In this document: in pieces, positions 7,715 to 17,833 of the stretch
Layout of the letters: each line of letters begins with the position of its first letter
Position numbering within the stretch: the stretch's first letter is position 1
Source: a bacterium
Lineage (GTDB): Bacteria; Acidobacteriota; Thermoanaerobaculia; Multivoradales; J023
DNA: 64,000 nt
Assembly: GCA_024226315.1 (NCBI GenBank)
Contig: JAAELT010000186.1
Coordinates: forward strand, 1-64,000
Reading direction: 5' to 3'
Translations under genes and position numbers: made by a program
The notes under the pieces: model-generated
The model's input: only the letters and a program-made list of their open reading frames with translations
Told to the model about the DNA's origin: nothing
Databases searched by the model: none

Positions 7715-9535
7715 ATGACCGTACGCCGATTCGATCCAGCTCTACCGTCACCCTGGCGCCGCCGCCATCCCGCCATCGGCCTGGCCGCGCTCCTGGCGGC
7801 GGCATTGGCCCTTCCCGCCCAGGCGCGCAGCGGTCAGGCGCCGATGAGCTTGCGACAGCCGGCGAGAGCGCAGTCGACGGTGGCGAGGCTCGAGATGCCG
7901 GTGGTGGACGTCGAGCGGCTGCGGGCCGAGGACGCGCTCACCGATGACGCGCCGCGGCCCGGCCCCGTACGTTTCGCCGTGCCGATCGAGGTCACCTACG
8001 ACCTGGAGAATTCGGGCACCTGGGAGACTCTCGGCGACGGTTCCCGGCTGTGGCGCCTGCGGGTCGCCTCACCGGGCGCGCTCAGCTTGAATCTCGGTTT
8101 CCGGCGCTTTGACCTGCCGTTCAGCGCCGCACTGTGGATCTACGCCGCCGCGGGTGAGCGGATCCAGGGACCCTACACCTGGCGTAACCGCGCCCACGAC
8201 GGTCAGTTCTGGACACCGGTCCTCCTGGGCGAGGAGATCGTGCTCGAGCTACACGTTCCCGAAGGCGTCGGTGACGCCCGGATCGAGCTGTCGGCGATCA
8301 ACCACGGCTACCGTTTCTTCGGCGAGAAGCAGCAGAAGCAGGGATCCTGCAACATCGACGTCGCCTGCGACGAGGTGACGCCGTTCAGCGATCAGGTGCG
8401 CGCCGTGGCACGCTACACCATCAGCGGCTCGACCCTGTGCACCGGGCAGCTGGTCAACAACACCGCGGGCGATTTCCGGCCCCTGTTCCTGACCGCCCAG
8501 CACTGCGGCGTCAACGCGATCAACGACAGCTCGGTGGTGGTCTTCTGGAACTACGAGTCCCCGACCTGCGGCCAGCTGAGCGGCGGCTCGCTCTTGGACA
8601 ACCAGAGCGGTGCCACTTTCCTGGCCGATCACTTTCCCTCGGACATGGCGCTCGTCGAGCTCGACGAGGTGCCCGATCCGGCTTCGAACGTCTTCTACGC
8701 CGGCTGGGACGCCGGCGGCGCCGTGCCGCAGAGCGTGGTGTGCATCCATCACCCCGGCGGCGACGAGAAGGCAGCCGCGTTCGAGGGCGACCCGCTGTTG
8801 AGCTCCGACATCGGCAGCGGCGGCGAGACCCACTGGGAGGTCACCGCCTGGGATCTCGGGACCACCGAGGGCGGATCGTCCGGCAGCTGCATCTTCGACC
8901 AGACGTCCGGGGCGTGCGTGGGCTGGCTGACCGGCGGCTTCGCCTCCTGTACGGCGACCGACCAGCCCGACTTCTACGGCAAGCTGTCGCTCGCCTGGAC
9001 CGGCGGTGGCACCGACGCCACGCGGCTGTCGAACTGGCTGGATCCGGAGGGCGGCGGGACCACTCTGTCCCTGGCGGGCGCCGATCCGGCGACCGGCGAT
9101 GACGACGATGACGACGGCGACGACGATGATGACGACGACGGCGATGACGACGACGATGATGACGGCGGTGGCGGGCCTTTCGACTGTGTCGCGAACGGCC
9201 GCACGATGTGCCTCAGCAGCGGTCGTTTCGAGGTCACGATGGACTGGCGCGACTTCAGCGGCGCCACCGGGCCCGGCATCGTGGCGCCGGCGGGCGAGGA
9301 CTACTGGGGCGTCTTCTGGTTCTTCACCCAGATGAACGGCGAAGTGCTGGTCAAAGTGCTCGACGGTTGTGACTTCAACCAGCACTACTGGGTGTTCGCG
9401 GCGGCGGCGACCAACGTCGAGTACAGCATGACGGTCACCGACACGACCACCGGTAACTCGAAGACCTACGACAACGACCTCGGATCGGCGTCGCCGGCGG
9501 TCGTCGACACGAGAGCCTTCGCCACCTGCCCCTGA
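7715..9535 (+). CDS. Secreted lysyl-endopeptidase-like serine protease with Asp-rich linker and C-terminal domain
   Basis: 606 aa. The ATG at 7715 is chosen because it opens a signal peptide (about residues 18-38, ending LPAQA) and has AGGGGAAA upstream; longer in-frame starts have no secretion signal. After a propeptide (about residues 40-200) comes a chymotrypsin-fold domain like Achromobacter/Lysobacter lysyl endopeptidase. Its His is in LTAQHCGVNAI, its Asp in PSDMALVELDE and its Ser in TEGGSSGSCIFD. Disulfide-like Cys pairs support export. A 27-residue run of Asp/Gly follows, probably a calcium-binding or flexible linker. The ~115-aa C-terminal domain (CLSSGRFEVTMDWRDFSG...VVDTRAFATCP) recurs at the ends of secreted proteins in Acidobacteria-like genomes as I recall; its role is unknown. 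Confidence 0.85.
   Translation: MTVRRFDPALPSPWRRRHPAIGLAALLAAALALPAQARSGQAPMSLRQPARAQSTVARLEMPVVDVERLRAEDALTDDAPRPGPVRFAVPIEVTYDLENSGTWETLGDGSRLWRLRVASPGALSLNLGFRRFDLPFSAALWIYAAAGERIQGPYTWRNRAHDGQFWTPVLLGEEIVLELHVPEGVGDARIELSAINHGYRFFGEKQQKQGSCNIDVACDEVTPFSDQVRAVARYTISGSTLCTGQLVNNTAGDFRPLFLTAQHCGVNAINDSSVVVFWNYESPTCGQLSGGSLLDNQSGATFLADHFPSDMALVELDEVPDPASNVFYAGWDAGGAVPQSVVCIHHPGGDEKAAAFEGDPLLSSDIGSGGETHWEVTAWDLGTTEGGSSGSCIFDQTSGACVGWLTGGFASCTATDQPDFYGKLSLAWTGGGTDATRLSNWLDPEGGGTTLSLAGADPATGDDDDDDGDDDDDDDGDDDDDDDGGGGPFDCVANGRTMCLSSGRFEVTMDWRDFSGATGPGIVAPAGEDYWGVFWFFTQMNGEVLVKVLDGCDFNQHYWVFAAAATNVEYSMTVTDTTTGNSKTYDNDLGSASPAVVDTRAFATCP
9095..9174 (+). repeat. Asp/Gly codon repeat inside the protease gene
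   Basis: About 80 bp of GAT/GAC codons interrupted by single GGC codons, encoding runs of six or seven Asp separated by Gly in three blocks, then four Gly. The GAT and GAC codons are mixed, which argues against a simple sequencing stutter and for selection on the peptide. Confidence 0.9.
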
Positions 9536-9542
9536 TCGCGCC

Positions 9543-10951
<1,409 letters not shown>

Positions 10952-10955
<4 letters not shown>

Positions 10956-12178
10956 GCGTCGTCCTCCGGCAGTCGGCGCCTGAAAGTCAGGCGAAACGTG
11001 GCACCTGTTCCCGAGCTGGCGAGCAGCTCGAGGTCACCGTCATGGTCGAGCAGGATCTTTTTCGAGATCGCCAGCCCGAGGCCCATGCCGTGACCGATCG
11101 AACGGGTAGTGGTGTAGGGCTCGAAGAGGCGTGTGCGGATCCTCTCGTCGACGCCGGGGCCGTCGTCGGCGACGTCGAGATGGACGTGCTCGGCGCCGGC
11201 GACCAGCGACAGCGTCACCGTGCCGCGCCGATCACCCAGCGCCAGAGCGCTGTTGTCGCACAGGTTGACCAGCACCCGGCGCACCATGTCGCGGTCGAGC
11301 GCCGCCTCGAAGCGCTCGCCTTCCGGGACCCGCGTCTCCGCGCATAGAGCGAGGTTCGGCCAGGCTGCCTCGAAGGTCTGGACGAGCTCGTCGGTGAGCC
11401 CGGCCAGGTCCTGAAGCTCGAGCCGGGGGCGCGGCACCCGTGCGAAGGAAGTGAACTCCTGGGTGAAACGACCGAGCCGTTCCAGCTCCTGCATGACGCT
11501 CCGGGTCGCCTCGTGGACCTCGTCCGGGTGCGCCAGGGGCTCGTCGGCCAGCAAGCTGTCGAGCCGGCTGAGCTCGAGCCGGGCGCCGGTCAGGGGTGTC
11601 CTCATCTCGTGGGCGTGGCGGCGCGCTGATTCCTGCCAGGCGGAGAGGTTCTCGAGCGCCGCCAGCCGGCGGCGGTCGCGAGCCATGATCCGCGAGGTAC
11701 GCTCGATCATCGTCGCGATTCGTCCGATCACGTCGCGCCGCCGCTCGCCGATCTCGATGTCGGTGCGGCCGCCGGCAAGGTCGGCGAGCGCCGTCTGTAG
11801 TCGGCCCAGGCGGCTCTCGTGGCGGCTCTGGCGCATCACCACGCCGCCGATGACCAGCAGCACCGTGCCGGCGAAAACGAAGAGCAGCATCTGATCGTAG
11901 CGGCGCTCGATGGCGCCGCGGCTGTGCTCCAGGATCCGCAGCCGCCGGACCAGGGTGCTGGTGTCGTCGAACCGCTGGTGGTAGAGGCCTTCGTTGTCCG
12001 GATCGCTGGCTGCCAGCCGCCGCTGATCGTCGAGCGAAGCATGGAGCTGATCGAGTACTTCCGAGTGCGCGCCGAATGCCAGAAGTGGGCCGGTGAGCCG
12101 GGTCTGGAAGAAGTGGAAGACCAGTCCCGCCGACAAGAGCATGAAGGAGAGGGCTGTGAGAGAAGCTCTGAGATTCAT
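10952..12178 (-). CDS. Membrane sensor histidine kinase (NtrY/AtoS-like)
   Basis: 408 aa. The start at 12178 is set by the ATGA overlap with the preceding gene and by the immediate N-terminal membrane segment. There are two transmembrane helices (about residues 6-24 and 100-118) around a short periplasmic loop, then a HAMP-like linker. The dimerisation box is RRHAHEMRTPLTGARLELS. The catalytic domain has N-box LVNLCDNSALALG, G1 DDGPGVD and G2 HGMGLGLAIS. It is expected to phosphorylate the NtrC-type regulator encoded directly downstream (4-bp overlap). The periplasmic sensor region is short (about 75 aa) and has no recognisable ligand fold. Confidence 0.92.
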
Positions 12179-12810
12179 CGTCGTTCCCCGGGGGTCTGCT
12201 GAGGAAGCGGAGGCAGGGTCACGGTCCAGGTGTAGGCGGCCAGCGGCCGGCGGCGGATCGAGGTGGCGAGCAGCAGGTTGAAGGTGCGCTGCAGGGTCTC
12301 GGTCTGCTTCTCGCTCGATCGACCCAGCGCGTCGGTGCCGTCGTGGCGTTCGATCGATTCCGAGAACCAGCGCTGGGTATCGTCTTCTTCCGACTGCGAG
12401 AAGGGCACCACGCGAGCCGTCACCTCGAGCTCGCGCGGCCAGGGGTGGCCCAGCCGAGAGCCGTCCAGGAACCGCAGGCGAAGCTCTCGCCACCACTCCG
12501 CCAGGTCCTCGAAAGTCGGCAGCTCGGCTCGCAGTGTGCGACTGCCGAAGCCGACGGCGGCGACGTGGAAGACCTCGTCCCACAGGTCGTAGCGGATCTC
12601 GACCAGGGCGCCGCCGAGCACCTTGCCGCGCGGGCGTAAGGTGATGGTGGTCGTAAGGCCAGTGGTCAGGTGCTCCTTCACCTCTTCGTCGGCCAGGATC
12701 GGGGGTAGGCTCGTGAGCACCATCTGGTGCTCGGGATCGAGCTCGATCCGTGGGTTCTCCGCCGCCCCGAGCGCCGGGGCGAGGAGCAGGGGAAGCAGCA
12801 ACCACCGCAC
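12175..12810 (-). CDS. Small exported protein upstream of the kinase (DUF4390-like context)
   Basis: 211 aa with a GTG start abutting the stop of the upstream Omp85-like gene. An N-terminal signal peptide (MRWLLLPLLLAPALGAAENP) makes it periplasmic. The mature part is beta-rich: LTTGLTTTITLRPRGK, GGALVEIRYDLWDEVFHV and ARVVPFSQSEED. I do not recognise the family with confidence. The size, position directly before an NtrY-like kinase and beta-rich make-up resemble DUF4390 proteins of proteobacterial NtrY-like loci. A role as a periplasmic accessory of the kinase is an inference. Confidence 0.65.
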   Translation of the reverse strand: MRWLLLPLLLAPALGAAENPRIELDPEHQMVLTSLPPILADEEVKEHLTTGLTTTITLRPRGKVLGGALVEIRYDLWDEVFHVAAVGFGSRTLRAELPTFEDLAEWWRELRLRFLDGSRLGHPWPRELEVTARVVPFSQSEEDDTQRWFSESIERHDGTDALGRSSEKQTETLQRTFNLLLATSIRRRPLAAYTWTVTLPPLPQQTPGERR

Positions 12811-14262
12811 TCAGAGGGCTCCGTCGTAGTCCAGGTAGGCCAGCCCGATTCGGAAGACGCCCCAGCCGTTGCGCCAGGCGATCGAGGAGCTGGCGCTGAC
12901 GCCCCACAGGGGATGGGCCACGGGATCGAATACCGGCGAGGTCTCGACGTAGATCAGGCCGGCGACCGTCTCCCAGCGCAGCTCGCCGAGGCGCCGGCTC
13001 TTCGCCGGGTTCCACAAGCTCAGCGAGTAGCGCACCCCGAGGTCGGCCTCCAGCGCGTCGACGTCGCCGCTCATCAGCCGGGTCTCGGCCGTCTCCGTGC
13101 GGACCGGTACGTTCTCGACCCGCGAGCGACTGAGCAGCACCTTCAGCCGCAGCGACACCGCTTGGCGCGGGCTCACCGGCCAGTTGCGGCTGCCGTGGAA
13201 GCTCAGCCCCAGCAGGCGCGAGGTCATCCGGGTGGAGGGAGCGAGGATCGGGCCGCCCGGTGTCATGGCGTCGACCGCCGCGATGTCGAGTGGCGGGACC
13301 GGGGCGAGGTCGCCCTCGAACCGGCGAAGCCCCACTGACACGGTCATCGCGTCGCCCAGGGTCGGAAACAGCGGATCGTCGGTGGAGTCGTACACCCAGG
13401 CGAGCTCGATCTCGCGCTGCTCGACGTCGTCCGCGGCGTAGGCGCTGGAGTCGCCCGGGCCGTTTCCCAGGTATCTGCGTGTGGCGGATTCGCTCTCCAG
13501 GTGCGAGGCGTCGAGACGCAGGGAGTGGTTGCCGCCGATCGGCAGGCCGAAGGTCAGCTCCACGCGGTCGGACTCGGAGTTGGCCTCCCAGGTGGCAATG
13601 GCGGGATCGAGCCCCGGCTCCAGCAGCCGAATCGCGCAGCACTCCTGCCGAGCCACGGCCAGACGCAGTAGCACCGGACGATCGAACAGCCGGTAGCGCG
13701 TGTAGCCGACCTGGAGATCCTCGCTGTCGCCCACGGCGGCGAAGAACACGCCGTCGCCGGCGAAGAATCGCGCGCCGGCGGTGAGGGTGTCATTGAAGCC
13801 TTCCTCGACCGCGGAGCTGTCGTCGAGAGCGCCGCCGAAGGTGTCGTAGATCGCGTCGGCGCCGAAGAAGAAGGTCTCGACCTCCTCGACCGAGATCAAC
13901 AGCCGGTACCTGCCGCGCTCGCTGCCCTTGCCGAGGGAGAAGGCCGCGTCGAGGACGAAGGGCAGGCGGTGGACGCGATAGATCGCCTCGCGCAGCTCCG
14001 CCTCGGTGTAGGGGCGCCCTTCTTCGAGCAGCGACCTCGAGACCACCACTTCACGGGAGGCCAGCCGGATACCCTCTACCGCGATGGTCTCGATGAAGAA
14101 ACGGGGCGGCGTGTAGGCCTCCGAGACTCTTGGGTCGGTGTACGCCGGCGCCGGTGCGGCGAGCGCGGGGACGGCGCAGAGCCACAGGATCGCGAGCATG
14201 CCCCTGGCCGCGATTCGCAGCTGACTGCCAGGGCCGGGCGAACGGGTCGTCGGTCGCGTCAT
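12811..14262 (-). CDS. Omp85-superfamily outer membrane protein with one POTRA domain
   Basis: 483 aa. The ATG at 14262 is chosen for the AGGAG about 10 bases upstream and the hydrophobic signal peptide (GMLAILWLCAVPALA, about residues 21-35). A POTRA domain follows (about 55-130): FFIETIAVEGIRLASREVV, then YTEAELREAIYRVHRLPFVL and LLISVEE. The remaining ~350 residues are alternating amphipathic strands typical of a 16-strand surface-antigen barrel, ending in FRIGLAYLDYDGAL without the usual C-terminal aromatic. It is first in an operon with the periplasmic protein, kinase and regulator, so the two-component system may monitor an outer-membrane secretion or assembly step. Not BamA itself, which has five POTRAs. 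Confidence 0.75.
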   Translation of the reverse strand: MTRPTTRSPGPGSQLRIAARGMLAILWLCAVPALAAPAPAYTDPRVSEAYTPPRFFIETIAVEGIRLASREVVVSRSLLEEGRPYTEAELREAIYRVHRLPFVLDAAFSLGKGSERGRYRLLISVEEVETFFFGADAIYDTFGGALDDSSAVEEGFNDTLTAGARFFAGDGVFFAAVGDSEDLQVGYTRYRLFDRPVLLRLAVARQECCAIRLLEPGLDPAIATWEANSESDRVELTFGLPIGGNHSLRLDASHLESESATRRYLGNGPGDSSAYAADDVEQREIELAWVYDSTDDPLFPTLGDAMTVSVGLRRFEGDLAPVPPLDIAAVDAMTPGGPILAPSTRMTSRLLGLSFHGSRNWPVSPRQAVSLRLKVLLSRSRVENVPVRTETAETRLMSGDVDALEADLGVRYSLSLWNPAKSRRLGELRWETVAGLIYVETSPVFDPVAHPLWGVSASSSIAWRNGWGVFRIGLAYLDYDGAL

Positions 14263-14639
14263 CGGGAGGGGTCTCCTATCGGATCCGGCTTCCCAGGGCG
14301 TAGGGATTCCTGGCAACGTCTAAGGCAAGGACGATGCCACCCGCGCGAATCAGCCGCCTGGCGGATGAATCGCCCCCTCGGGGGGACGGACTGCGGTTCA
14401 CCTGTCAGGAAAACCGAACAGGCGTCCGCGTCTCAGGACGCGGTCGGCCGCGTTGCCTTTCGCCGTCGCTGCCCTTTCTGCCGGGCCTGGCGCCGATTTG
14501 ACCTGCATCGTACCCGGCACCACGAAGCCAGAGATGTCCGGACGGAGTTTTGCGCAAAGCTAGACTCGTCTGGGACTGCTAGACTTCTATGGCGGTAAAT
14601 TCATCCGCTCGCCAGAGATTGGCCCCTCGGGAGGAGGTC
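14263..14639. other. 377-bp divergent intergenic region
   Basis: It separates the Omp85-like operon from the membrane-anchored hypothetical gene and must hold both promoters. I see no gene. There is a strong hairpin CCGCGTC-tcag-GACGCGG at 14426-14443 and a weaker CCTGT...ACAGG pairing at 14401-14422. Neither is followed by a T-run. An upstream ATG at 14589 is in frame with the next gene but lacks a ribosome binding site. No riboswitch consensus is recognisable. Confidence 0.5.
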
Positions 14640-15287
14640 ATGACCGAATCGCTCCAGCTCGTCGCCGTCGTGGTGGTCGCGGCGGTAGTCGCCATCGCCG
14701 TCGCTGCCATCAGCCATCGGCGGAAGCGCCTGCGTCGCGCCCAGGCGGAGGCCGAGGGTGCGTTCGCCGCGGCGATCAGGGGCTTCAGGGCTCGCCCGAC
14801 CGCCGCTTTGACCGGGCTCGCCGACACCGCCGAGAATCTCGATAGCGATCGTCTCGAGTCCCTGATCGGAGAGACCCATCTCTACGAAATCGTCAACGAT
14901 CACCTCCCCGCGCTGTCGAGCGACGAAGCCGGTCGCAAGGCTCTGGAAGACTTCTTCGGCCGTCTCGGCCCGAGGCTCGTCGAGCACGACGCCGAGGCCA
15001 CCCTCGCGATCGTCCAGGAGCTCGTCGCGTCTAGGCCGGACGACGACGACGCGCTTCAGTGCGGCCTGTCCATTCTCAGAGCCATGCCGCCGATGCCTCT
15101 GAGGCTGTCAGAAGGCGTCTACCAGTCGTCGCTCGAGCTGCTCGAGAACCACCCGCGTAGCGAGTCTCTCAAGGCCCTGGTGCTCGACGTCGGCCGCTGG
15201 CACCTTGACCGGGTCCACGACGCCGGCGGATCGTCCTACTACGACGAGCGAGCGATCCAGAACGACATCCTGGCGCGGACGGCCTAG
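14640..15287 (+). CDS. Membrane-anchored hypothetical protein
   Basis: 215 aa from the ATG at 14640, which has a strong GGGAGGAGGT just upstream, though very close. An ATG 51 bases earlier is possible. One transmembrane helix sits at the extreme N terminus (LQLVAVVVVAAVVAIAVAAI) and is followed by a basic stop-transfer (HRRKRLRR), giving a cytoplasmic helical domain. That domain has TPR-like helical hairpins (GFRARPTAALTGLADTAENL, DDDDALQCGLSILRAMP) without clear consensus. No family is recognised. Its TAG stop shares the CTAG tetramer at 15284-15287 with the convergent next gene. Confidence 0.6.
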   Translation: MTESLQLVAVVVVAAVVAIAVAAISHRRKRLRRAQAEAEGAFAAAIRGFRARPTAALTGLADTAENLDSDRLESLIGETHLYEIVNDHLPALSSDEAGRKALEDFFGRLGPRLVEHDAEATLAIVQELVASRPDDDDALQCGLSILRAMPPMPLRLSEGVYQSSLELLENHPRSESLKALVLDVGRWHLDRVHDAGGSSYYDERAIQNDILARTA

Positions 15288-15565
15288 TAGAGCGGCGTTG
15301 GGGCGAGCCGCTCGCGTAGCGTCTCTCGGGCTCTTTCGGCTCGATCTGGATCGCCGCCGTCGATCGCGCCGAAATACCTCGCCGCCGCGGAGTGCAGGCA
15401 ACGCTGCTCCTCTTCCTCGTCGCCGGAGGTTGAGCCCGAGAATGACTCGCGCACGATCCGATCCAGAACCTCGGCAACACTCTCCTGATTGTTTCGCGCC
15501 ACTTCCTCCAAGGCGAGCTTGAGATTAGGAGCCAGGCGCCAACTGTAGACGGTGGTCCTCGTCAT
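15284..15565 (-). CDS. Ribbon-helix-helix protein, probable orphan antitoxin or regulator
   Basis: 93 aa starting at 15565. The N-terminal part, TVYSWRLAPNLKLALEEVAR followed by NNQESVAEVLDRIVRESF, fits the ribbon-helix-helix pattern of CopG/Arc-type DNA-binding proteins, with one beta strand and two helices. The C-terminal 45 residues are acidic and helical, as expected for a toxin-binding tail. No toxin gene follows; the convergent neighbour occupies that space. A GTCAT-gt-ATGAC dyad overlaps its start codon and could be its own operator. It is divergent from the Phd/VapC module. Confidence 0.6.
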   Translation of the reverse strand: MTRTTVYSWRLAPNLKLALEEVARNNQESVAEVLDRIVRESFSGSTSGDEEEEQRCLHSAAARYFGAIDGGDPDRAERARETLRERLAPTPLY

Positions 15566-15572
15566 GTATGAC
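15561..15572. promoter_or_regulatory. Dyad over the start of the ribbon-helix-helix gene
   Basis: GTCAT, two bases, ATGAC. It covers the start codon on the minus strand, a common place for an autoregulatory operator of small antitoxin-like proteins. Short, so it could be chance. Confidence 0.3.
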
Positions 15573-15591
15573 AGTGTAGTGCAAGAACCGG

Positions 15592-15621
15592 TCGACCATC
15601 GAGATCGGATGAGTGTATAAT
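15592..15621 (+). promoter_or_regulatory. Predicted promoter of the Phd/VapC module
   Basis: A perfect TATAAT at 15616-15621, with a weak -35 (TCGACC, 15592-15597) 18 bp upstream. It sits 38 bp before the GTG start of the antitoxin gene and faces it. Confidence 0.5.
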
Positions 15622-15659
15622 CCTCCTTGTCAGGAAAGTGCAACTTTGGAGAAGCACTC

Positions 15660-15980
15660 GTGAGTCAAGTCAGTATCGGTCAAGTCAAGAGAGATCTTTC
15701 CATCCTGGTCAACCGTGTGGCTTACAGTGGCGAGCGCATTGTCCTAACCTCTCGCGGCAAGCCCAAGGCGGCGCTGGTGAGCGTTGAAGACTATCGGCGT
15801 CTGCAAGAGGGTGGGCGGGAAAGCAGGAGTCGACACTGGCGGGCGTGGTTGGCCGAGGCAGATGCGTTGTCCCAGGAGATCATGAACCGCCGCCAGGGCG
15901 CAGTGATCGACGTCGACGAGCTCCGCCAGCACGACCGCCAAGACCTGGAGGATCGAATTGAGTGGCCGGGCGGCGATTGA
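15660..15980 (+). CDS. Phd/YefM-family antitoxin
   Basis: 106 aa. The GTG at 15660 is preferred because it gives the usual opening VSQVSIGQVKRDLSILVNRV and has TTTGGAGA about 9 bases upstream. The Phd fold is clear: SGERIVLTSRGKPKAALVSV and EDYRRLQEG. The C-terminal tail (about residues 60-106) would thread onto the PIN toxin. It overlaps the toxin start by 23 bp, so the two are translationally coupled. The protein should repress its own promoter, which carries a consensus -10 box. Confidence 0.85.
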   Translation: MSQVSIGQVKRDLSILVNRVAYSGERIVLTSRGKPKAALVSVEDYRRLQEGGRESRSRHWRAWLAEADALSQEIMNRRQGAVIDVDELRQHDRQDLEDRIEWPGGD

Positions 15981-16407
15981 CGCTACGGTCGCTATCAAGG
16001 CGGTGCTGCCAGATCCGTTGCAAGAGGCCTGTCGAGATCTGCTCGAAAGACTGATCTCAGAAGGCACCGAGCTGGTTGCGCCCGCACTCTGGGCCTACGA
16101 GACAACTTCGACGTTGGCCAAGGCGGTTCACTTCAAGCATCTGACCGCAGATGAAGGTCGCCGCGCTCTCGACCGGATTCAGGCTCTGCACGTCCATCTC
16201 GAACCACCCGATCCAGACCAGAATCTTCGTGCCCTCGAGTGGACGCTCGCTTTGAAACGCGCGGCGGCCTACGACAGCTACTATCTGGCTCTCGCCGAGA
16301 TCGAGCAGTGCGATCTCTGGACTGCCGACAAGCGGCTGTTCAACTCTGTGGGCGAGTCATGGGTGAGGAGCGTTCAGGCCGAGACTGGCGCCGAGAAGAC
16401 GGACTGA
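15958..16407 (+). CDS. VapC-like PIN-domain ribonuclease toxin
   Basis: 149 aa with a TTG start inside the antitoxin gene. The PIN acidic residues are visible: Asp in AIDATVAIKAVLPD (about residue 8), Glu in LWAYETTSTL (about 48), Asp in AAAYDSYYLALAE (about 101) and Asp in LWTADKRLF (about 119). This quartet binds Mg and cleaves RNA. Its partner is the overlapping Phd-type antitoxin, a less usual pairing than VapB but well known. Confidence 0.85.
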   Translation: MSGRAAIDATVAIKAVLPDPLQEACRDLLERLISEGTELVAPALWAYETTSTLAKAVHFKHLTADEGRRALDRIQALHVHLEPPDPDQNLRALEWTLALKRAAAYDSYYLALAEIEQCDLWTADKRLFNSVGESWVRSVQAETGAEKTD

Positions 16408-16414
16408 CTGCACC

Positions 16415-16798
16415 TCAATCGAACTCCGAGGCGGTCTTCTCGTCGACCTCGGGGCTCTTCTCGTCGGCAGCGATCTCGGCGGGTGCGTTCTCGTGCTTGT
16501 AGCCGCAAAGGCAGACGAGGGTGCCGCCGTCGTTGTACATCCGGCAGTCGGGACATTGCCAGCTCTGCTCGGACACCTTGGCGCCACCGTGGGAGCTCTC
16601 CATGAAGAGCCAGACGCCCCCGACCCAACCCCAGCGCAGGAAGAGACCCAACGGCCCCAGAGCCACCAGGGTGAGGACGAAGAAGACCGCCCATCCCGAT
16701 GCCGCGATCGCCACAAAGGTCGATCTGTCGAGGCCGCGCTGATGAGCCCGGTTGCCGACACCGGCCAGGACACCAACGAGAATCAGGATTTCCAGCAT
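16415..16798 (-). CDS. Small membrane protein with zinc-ribbon-like motif
   Basis: 127 aa. There are hydrophobic helices at about residues 1-15, 28-50 and 56-66. Then comes WQCPDCRMYNDG plus TLVCLCGYKHENA, a Cys4 zinc-ribbon arrangement (CPxC...CxC), and an acidic tail. No named family is recognised. It lies 6 bp downstream of the DUF4340 gene and so is probably the last gene of the Gld-type ABC operon; whether it belongs functionally is unknown. Confidence 0.65.
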   Translation of the reverse strand: MLEILILVGVLAGVGNRAHQRGLDRSTFVAIAASGWAVFFVLTLVALGPLGLFLRWGWVGGVWLFMESSHGGAKVSEQSWQCPDCRMYNDGGTLVCLCGYKHENAPAEIAADEKSPEVDEKTASEFD

Positions 16799-16804
16799 CT
16801 TCGG

Positions 16805-17833
16805 TTACACGTCCTCCACAAGGTCCTTCGCCGACACCTTGACCCGGTTCGCCGTGGTCTCGGTGACCTCGTAGATCCACGAGCCGTGGAAGTCGTTGAA
16901 TTCCTGGATCTCGTTTTGGCGCTTGAGCTTGTCGGCGACCTCGGTGGTCTCCTCGTCGCCGGCGTCCAGGGCGATCGAGAGCTGGCCGGCGGTGTGGTAG
17001 CCCTGGATGCGGAGGTAGTGCTTGTCGGCCTTGGAGGCGACCTCCACCCGGTAGCCGGACTCGTCCTTGAGGTCGACGTCGACGACGGAGTCGAAGTAGA
17101 GGCCCTGGACTTCAGGGGCGTTGGCCAGGAAGTGCTTGGAGAAGCGTAGACCGGAGAGCAGGTTCTCGAGCTGGCTGGCCTTGTTGCTCTCTTTCTTGCC
17201 GCCCGGCAGGCCGGTGAGCTTCAGGCTGCCGGCCTCGTCCTCGATCACGAAATCGGCGCCGCGGATGGCGGCGATCTCGGCCTGCTCGACGTCGAGGATC
17301 TCCTTGTCGAGGAAGTCGTCCTGGCCGGTGTTGAGATAGACGCGGGAGCTGGTCAGGTAGATGGTGTCGTCGTCGCTGTCGACCCGGCGCACGTAGTTGC
17401 CGCCGCCCTCGTCCATCGACTTGCCGATCAGGAAGTGGACCATGTCGGCCTGATTGGCGTCCTTGAACGTCACTTCGGTGGTGGCGTCGCCGCCGGCGAT
17501 GAGCTCGAGCTCCTCGTCGAGGCTTTCGCCCGAGCCGACTTGCTTCTCCAGGCTGAGCTCCAGCGCGTCGCGGATGAAGCGGTTGACCGATTCGTTCTTC
17601 GCCGGATAGCCACCCGCGTCGACCACCACGAAGCGGTCGCCGTCGCGCCGCAGGTGGGCGGTCTCCTCGCCTTTCTGGATCAGGATCTCGGCAATGGAAT
17701 CGGGATTCAGGTTCTGCAAGAACTTGGCTCCACGCTCGAAACGCTCGGCACGCTGCACGCTGTCGTAGTACGAGTAGGCGGAGAGCGCGAACAGCGCGCC
17801 GGCGACGATGAGCAGAATTCGGTTGAGCTTCAT
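16805..17833 (-). CDS. DUF4340-domain protein of the Gld-type ABC locus
   Basis: 342 aa. An N-terminal membrane anchor (LNRILLIVAGALFALSAYSYY) is followed by a large extracytoplasmic beta-rich region with internal repetition, typical of DUF4340: FVVVDAGGYPAKNESVNRFI and later VDVDLKDESGYRVEVAS and YHTAGQLSIAL. In this family DUF4340 genes follow gldG-like genes. The start overlaps the GldG-like stop by ATGA, so production is coupled. Role unknown; it probably acts as a periplasmic component of the exporter. Confidence 0.85.
   Translation of the reverse strand: MKLNRILLIVAGALFALSAYSYYDSVQRAERFERGAKFLQNLNPDSIAEILIQKGEETAHLRRDGDRFVVVDAGGYPAKNESVNRFIRDALELSLEKQVGSGESLDEELELIAGGDATTEVTFKDANQADMVHFLIGKSMDEGGGNYVRRVDSDDDTIYLTSSRVYLNTGQDDFLDKEILDVEQAEIAAIRGADFVIEDEAGSLKLTGLPGGKKESNKASQLENLLSGLRFSKHFLANAPEVQGLYFDSVVDVDLKDESGYRVEVASKADKHYLRIQGYHTAGQLSIALDAGDEETTEVADKLKRQNEIQEFNDFHGSWIYEVTETTANRVKVSAKDLVEDV

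Noticed and set aside
12179..13642. Continuous frame that would extend the histidine kinase N terminus to 896 aa
   Set aside because: It runs antiparallel in frame through the Omp85-like gene; the kinase start at 12178 is supported by the ATGA overlap and a membrane helix.
14263..14639. Riboswitch in the 377-bp gap
   Set aside because: Hairpins exist, but none matches a riboswitch core I know, and the flanking genes offer no metabolite link.
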